From Ignavibacteria bacterium (GTDB taxonomy: Bacteria > Bacteroidota > Ignavibacteria > Tepidaquicellales > Tepidaquicellaceae): 64,000 nt of DNA. The notes under the pieces are model-generated. The model had not been told where the DNA came from. It did no database searches and worked only from the letters and a program-made list of their open reading frames with translations. The position numbers and the translations under genes were made by a program. This document shows, one piece after another, positions 62,975 to 64,000 of this stretch (its first letter is position 1; each line of letters opens with the position of its first letter). The DNA lies in contig JAQTLX010000013.1 in assembly GCA_028714695.1 (NCBI GenBank), forward strand, positions 1 to 64,000, given 5' to 3'.

Positions 62975-64000
62975 TTATTTATTTGATAGTGTTTTTATTA
63001 TTAAATTATGTAATTCAGGTCTTGTTTCTTTTATTCCGTTATTATCTCTTGAAGGATAAACTCTGTTAGTAAGGAAAATAATTATTATATCCCTGTCGCG
63101 GTCATACCATATGCTGGTTCCCGTATATCCTGTATGTCCGAAGCAGTTTTCGGAAATCAGTTCTCCGCATTGCGAGCGATAACTTCCGACAGGGGGCTGC
63201 TTAGTATCCCAGCCGAGCGCGCGGGTATTGTCATAGGCAGAGCAATCATATTTTTGCGTAAACAATTTTACTGTAGATTCGGAGAACATTCTTTCTTCTT
63301 TTAATCCTCTTGTAAATGGATTATAGTACTTGCCATTATTAGCGAGCATACGTGTTAAAGTAAAAAGTTCTCTTGCATTGGAGAAAAGTCCGGCATTTCC
63401 GGATACGCCGCCCATTAGCGACGCGGCTTCGTCGTGTACTTCGCCGTTCAGTTGTCTTTTTCTCCAGTTTGAATCATACTCCGTAGGAACGGTGAATTTT
63501 TTCAAATCATCAGAAGGCAGGAAGGTTGTATGTTCCATTCCGAGCGGTTTGAAAATACTTTCTTTGCAATAATCGTTAAGTGATACACCCGATATTTTTT
63601 CAACAATAACGCCGAGAATAATAAAATTCAGGTCGCTGTAAATAAATTTCGAACCTGTTTTGTATTCAAGAGAAATATCGCAGATATATTTAATAATATC
63701 GTCTTTGCATGTGCATGTTTTATAGAAAGGTACCCATGCTTTCAGACCGGAATTATGAACGAGCAGATTCAGTATGGTTATGTTTCCTTTTTTGTTTGCC
63801 GCGAAATCGGGGAGATAGTCGGATACTTTATCATCAAGTTTAATTTTGCCTTCTTCGTATAGTTTCATTATTGCAGAAGTAGTTGCAGCCGCTTTTGTAA
63901 CGGAAGCGATATCATATAGACTGGCGGAACTGATATTATCGGCATCGGAGTCGTAAGTATAGTGACCGTAATATTTTTCGTAAAATATTTCTTTTGAAGA
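62975..64000 (-). CDS. Serine hydrolase, beta-lactamase/esterase family (5' end outside window)
   Basis: The frame runs into the right edge, so 341 codons are visible and the N-terminus is missing; an internal ATG at 63868 is not the start because the catalytic S-x-x-K motif (IASVTK) lies upstream of it in frame, at about 63900. Further motifs are YSDLNFI (Tyr motif) and HTGYTG (third box). These define the class C beta-lactamase-like hydrolases, which here act on peptides or esters rather than on antibiotics. The text YDIASVTKAAATTSAIMKLYEEGKIKLDDKVSDYLP is very like the C-terminal half of GH3-serine hydrolase fusions of Bacteroidota, so a GH3 domain may precede it. Nine bases upstream of the P5C dehydrogenase gene. 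Confidence 0.85.
   Translation of the reverse strand, partial: SSKEIFYEKYYGHYTYDSDADNISSASLYDIASVTKAAATTSAIMKLYEEGKIKLDDKVSDYLPDFAANKKGNITILNLLVHNSGLKAWVPFYKTCTCKDDIIKYICDISLEYKTGSKFIYSDLNFIILGVIVEKISGVSLNDYCKESIFKPLGMEHTTFLPSDDLKKFTVPTEYDSNWRKRQLNGEVHDEAASLMGGVSGNAGLFSNARELFTLTRMLANNGKYYNPFTRGLKEERMFSESTVKLFTQKYDCSAYDNTRALGWDTKQPPVGSYRSQCGELISENCFGHTGYTGTSIWYDRDRDIIIIFLTNRVYPSRDNNGIKETRPELHNLIIKTLSNK

Overview
The window looks like a chromosome segment of a low-GC, Gram-negative member of the Bacteroidota/Chlorobiota (FCB) group, most likely an Ignavibacteria-type lineage. Direct signs are a type IX secretion C-terminal sorting domain of the form QNYPNPFNPVTNIKFAIP (gene at 53047-54933), a decayed copy of such a domain (38687-38836), outer-membrane barrels and a TonB-dependent receptor, and families typical of that group (DUF2723, YfhO, TIGR02757, DUF3109, REC plus PPDK_N protein). 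Several genes have clear Shine-Dalgarno sequences and groES has a TTGACA-type promoter, unlike classical Bacteroidetes. The assignment is inference from families, not from a marker gene. I saw no rRNA, tRNA, prophage or CRISPR array.

Layout. 1-333: right end of an IS4-family insertion sequence. 391-4478: gamma-glutamyltransferase, an ABM-fold monooxygenase, a possible 38-residue membrane peptide, a GNAT acetyltransferase and an outer-membrane barrel. 4975-12515: a four-gene run for surface glycan or protein glycosylation (DUF2723, GT2-methyltransferase fusion, YfhO, GT9). 12493-15974: TonB receptor, phoU, pstB. 16043-22188: a tightly packed minus-strand operon arcC, pyrB, N-terminally truncated clpB, SbnI/SerK-like gene, lolE, lolD. 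22367-28563: M48 protease, small secreted protein, MBL hydrolase, smpB, tyrS, pyruvoyl arginine decarboxylase, miaA, TIGR02757. 28555-31882: groESL with CIRCE, flanked on both sides by seven-base-period repeat arrays. 31883-37901: RlpA/SPOR protein, REC-REC-PPDK_N protein, gdhA. 37902-39002: non-coding stretch with a T9SS pseudogene remnant. 39003-39644: NlpC/P60 lipoprotein. 39781-49355: ten-gene plus-strand run oppB, oppC, dprA, DUF3109, rpoN, hslV, hslU, outer-membrane protein, V4R sensor, soluble histidine kinase, ended by a strong terminator. 49483-52755: acyl-CoA dehydrogenase, 3-hydroxybutyryl-CoA dehydrogenase, thiolase. 53047-54933: T9SS-sorted Omp28-like protein. 55119-64000: tpiA, GT-C membrane protein, photolyase, IMPDH/GMPR-family enzyme, sucC, small lipoprotein, P5C dehydrogenase, and the C-terminal part of a serine hydrolase running off the window.

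Most of the window is housekeeping. The points most worth following are: a clpB lacking its N domain and first AAA+ ring yet sitting intact in a translationally coupled operon; its 4-nt-overlapping neighbour resembling SbnI/SerK free-serine kinases; a V4R ligand-binding protein abutting a soluble histidine kinase; a receiver-domain protein fused to only the ATP-grasp part of PEP synthase; and several arrays with a 7-bp period, two of them beginning at the ends of genes and several surrounding groESL. No single locus here is clearly a new defence or mobile system.
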